A stretch of 31,648 bases of DNA. It comes from SURF-13 sp038924245. GTDB lineage: Bacteria > Pseudomonadota > Gammaproteobacteria > SURF-13. The stretch spans positions 1 through 31,648 of the forward strand of contig JBCKVB010000011.1 in the NCBI GenBank assembly GCA_038924245.1. The letters are read 5' to 3'. The notes beneath the pieces are model-generated. The model searched no databases, was not told the origin of the DNA, and saw nothing but the letters and a program-made list of their open reading frames with translations. Position numbers and translations under genes: made by a program. This document shows, piece after piece, positions 31,393-31,648 of the stretch (the stretch's first letter is position 1; each line of letters starts with the position of its first letter).

Positions 31393-31648
31393 TTACAGTT
31401 TATCGGCCAGTTCCGCGGAAAATCCAAGATACGTGCCGGGCGTCAGCTCAAGCAGGCGCTGCCTGGCCTCATCGGGTATCGCCAGCGTCTTGATAAAACC
31501 GTGCAGCACCTGTTTATCAATGGCCTTGCCGCGCGTCAGCGCTTTAAGCTTCTCATAAGGTTCGGGAATACCGTAACGGCGCATCACGGTCTGCACCGCC
31601 TCGGCGAGCACTTCCCAGTTGTGATCGAGATCGCTGTTGATGCGCTCG
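31393..31648 (-). CDS. purB: Adenylosuccinate lyase, C-terminal end (5' part outside window)
   Basis: The frame is open from the window edge (ERINSDLDHNWEVLAEAVQT) through VMRRYGIPEPYEKLKALTRG to TAA 31393-31395, 84 residues. This matches the end of PurB (E. coli has VMRRYGIEKPYEKLKELTRG, from memory). The enzyme acts twice in purine synthesis, releasing fumarate from SAICAR and from adenylosuccinate. The catalytic parts lie upstream of the window on the minus strand. Confidence 0.95.
   Translation of the reverse strand, partial: ERINSDLDHNWEVLAEAVQTVMRRYGIPEPYEKLKALTRGKAIDKQVLHGFIKTLAIPDEARQRLLELTPGTYLGFSAELADKL

Overview
The window looks like a chromosomal piece of a GC-rich gammaproteobacterium. 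The evidence is the block rpoE-rseA-rseB-mucD/degQ divergent from nadB, followed by ygfX and ygfZ, which is a gammaproteobacterial arrangement; YheT, MarC, RhlE and MogA homologues and a tRNA-Ala(CGC) fit this. I cannot place it to genus. Most of the window is housekeeping DNA, with one accessory stretch (about 15.7-19.2 kb) and many small dispersed repeats.

Layout. 1-1.1 kb: the end of a DUF502 membrane protein and a TVP38/DedA-like membrane protein. 1.1-1.83 kb: a chimeric pseudogene, the start of one gene joined to the end of an EAL-domain gene. 1.9-2.0 kb: tRNA-Ala on the minus strand. 2.1-4.85 kb: a tightly coupled + strand operon of two selenodomain-associated transferases, mog and psd. 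5.1-8.74 kb (minus): the envelope-stress operon rpoE-rseA-rseB-degQ with a sigma-E-like promoter in front. 8.9-12.1 kb: nadB, convergent ygfX, then ygfZ. 12.5-13.9 kb: rhlE behind a long leader. 14.1-15.6 kb (minus): lysS.

Accessory stretch: a HigB/HigA-type toxin-antitoxin pair, a REP-associated Y1 transposase (RAYT) between inverted repeats, a secreted protein of unknown function, the C-terminal remnant of a second RAYT beside a 48-bp palindrome, and two small genes that resemble integron cassette genes and end at attC-like half sites. 19.2-25.7 kb (minus): a four-gene peptide-type ABC importer (fused double ATPase, two permeases, large substrate-binding lipoprotein). 25.8-30.5 kb (plus): fabI, an orphan hicB, acs, a YheT hydrolase and a MarC protein. 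30.8-31.6 kb (minus): a conserved hypothetical gene and the 3' end of purB.

The most notable signals are small repeats. First, a 62-63 bp repeat occurs inside two coding sequences, nadB and the oppC-like permease, in opposite coding orientation and in frame both times. In nadB it is bounded by a 6-8 bp direct repeat whose removal restores a normal NadB N-terminus, so this looks like a protein-invading mobile repeat. Second, three MITE-like elements (138, 160 and 290 bp) share terminal repeats of the type GGAACCTCTGA, are flanked by TTAG/TTAA (YTAR) duplications, and sit on or within 5 bp of a stop codon (psd, rhlE, and the hypothetical gene next to purB). One of them contains five consecutive perfect hairpins. 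A 22-bp core is shared between the nadB repeat and the largest MITE. I found no CRISPR array, prophage or new defence operon.
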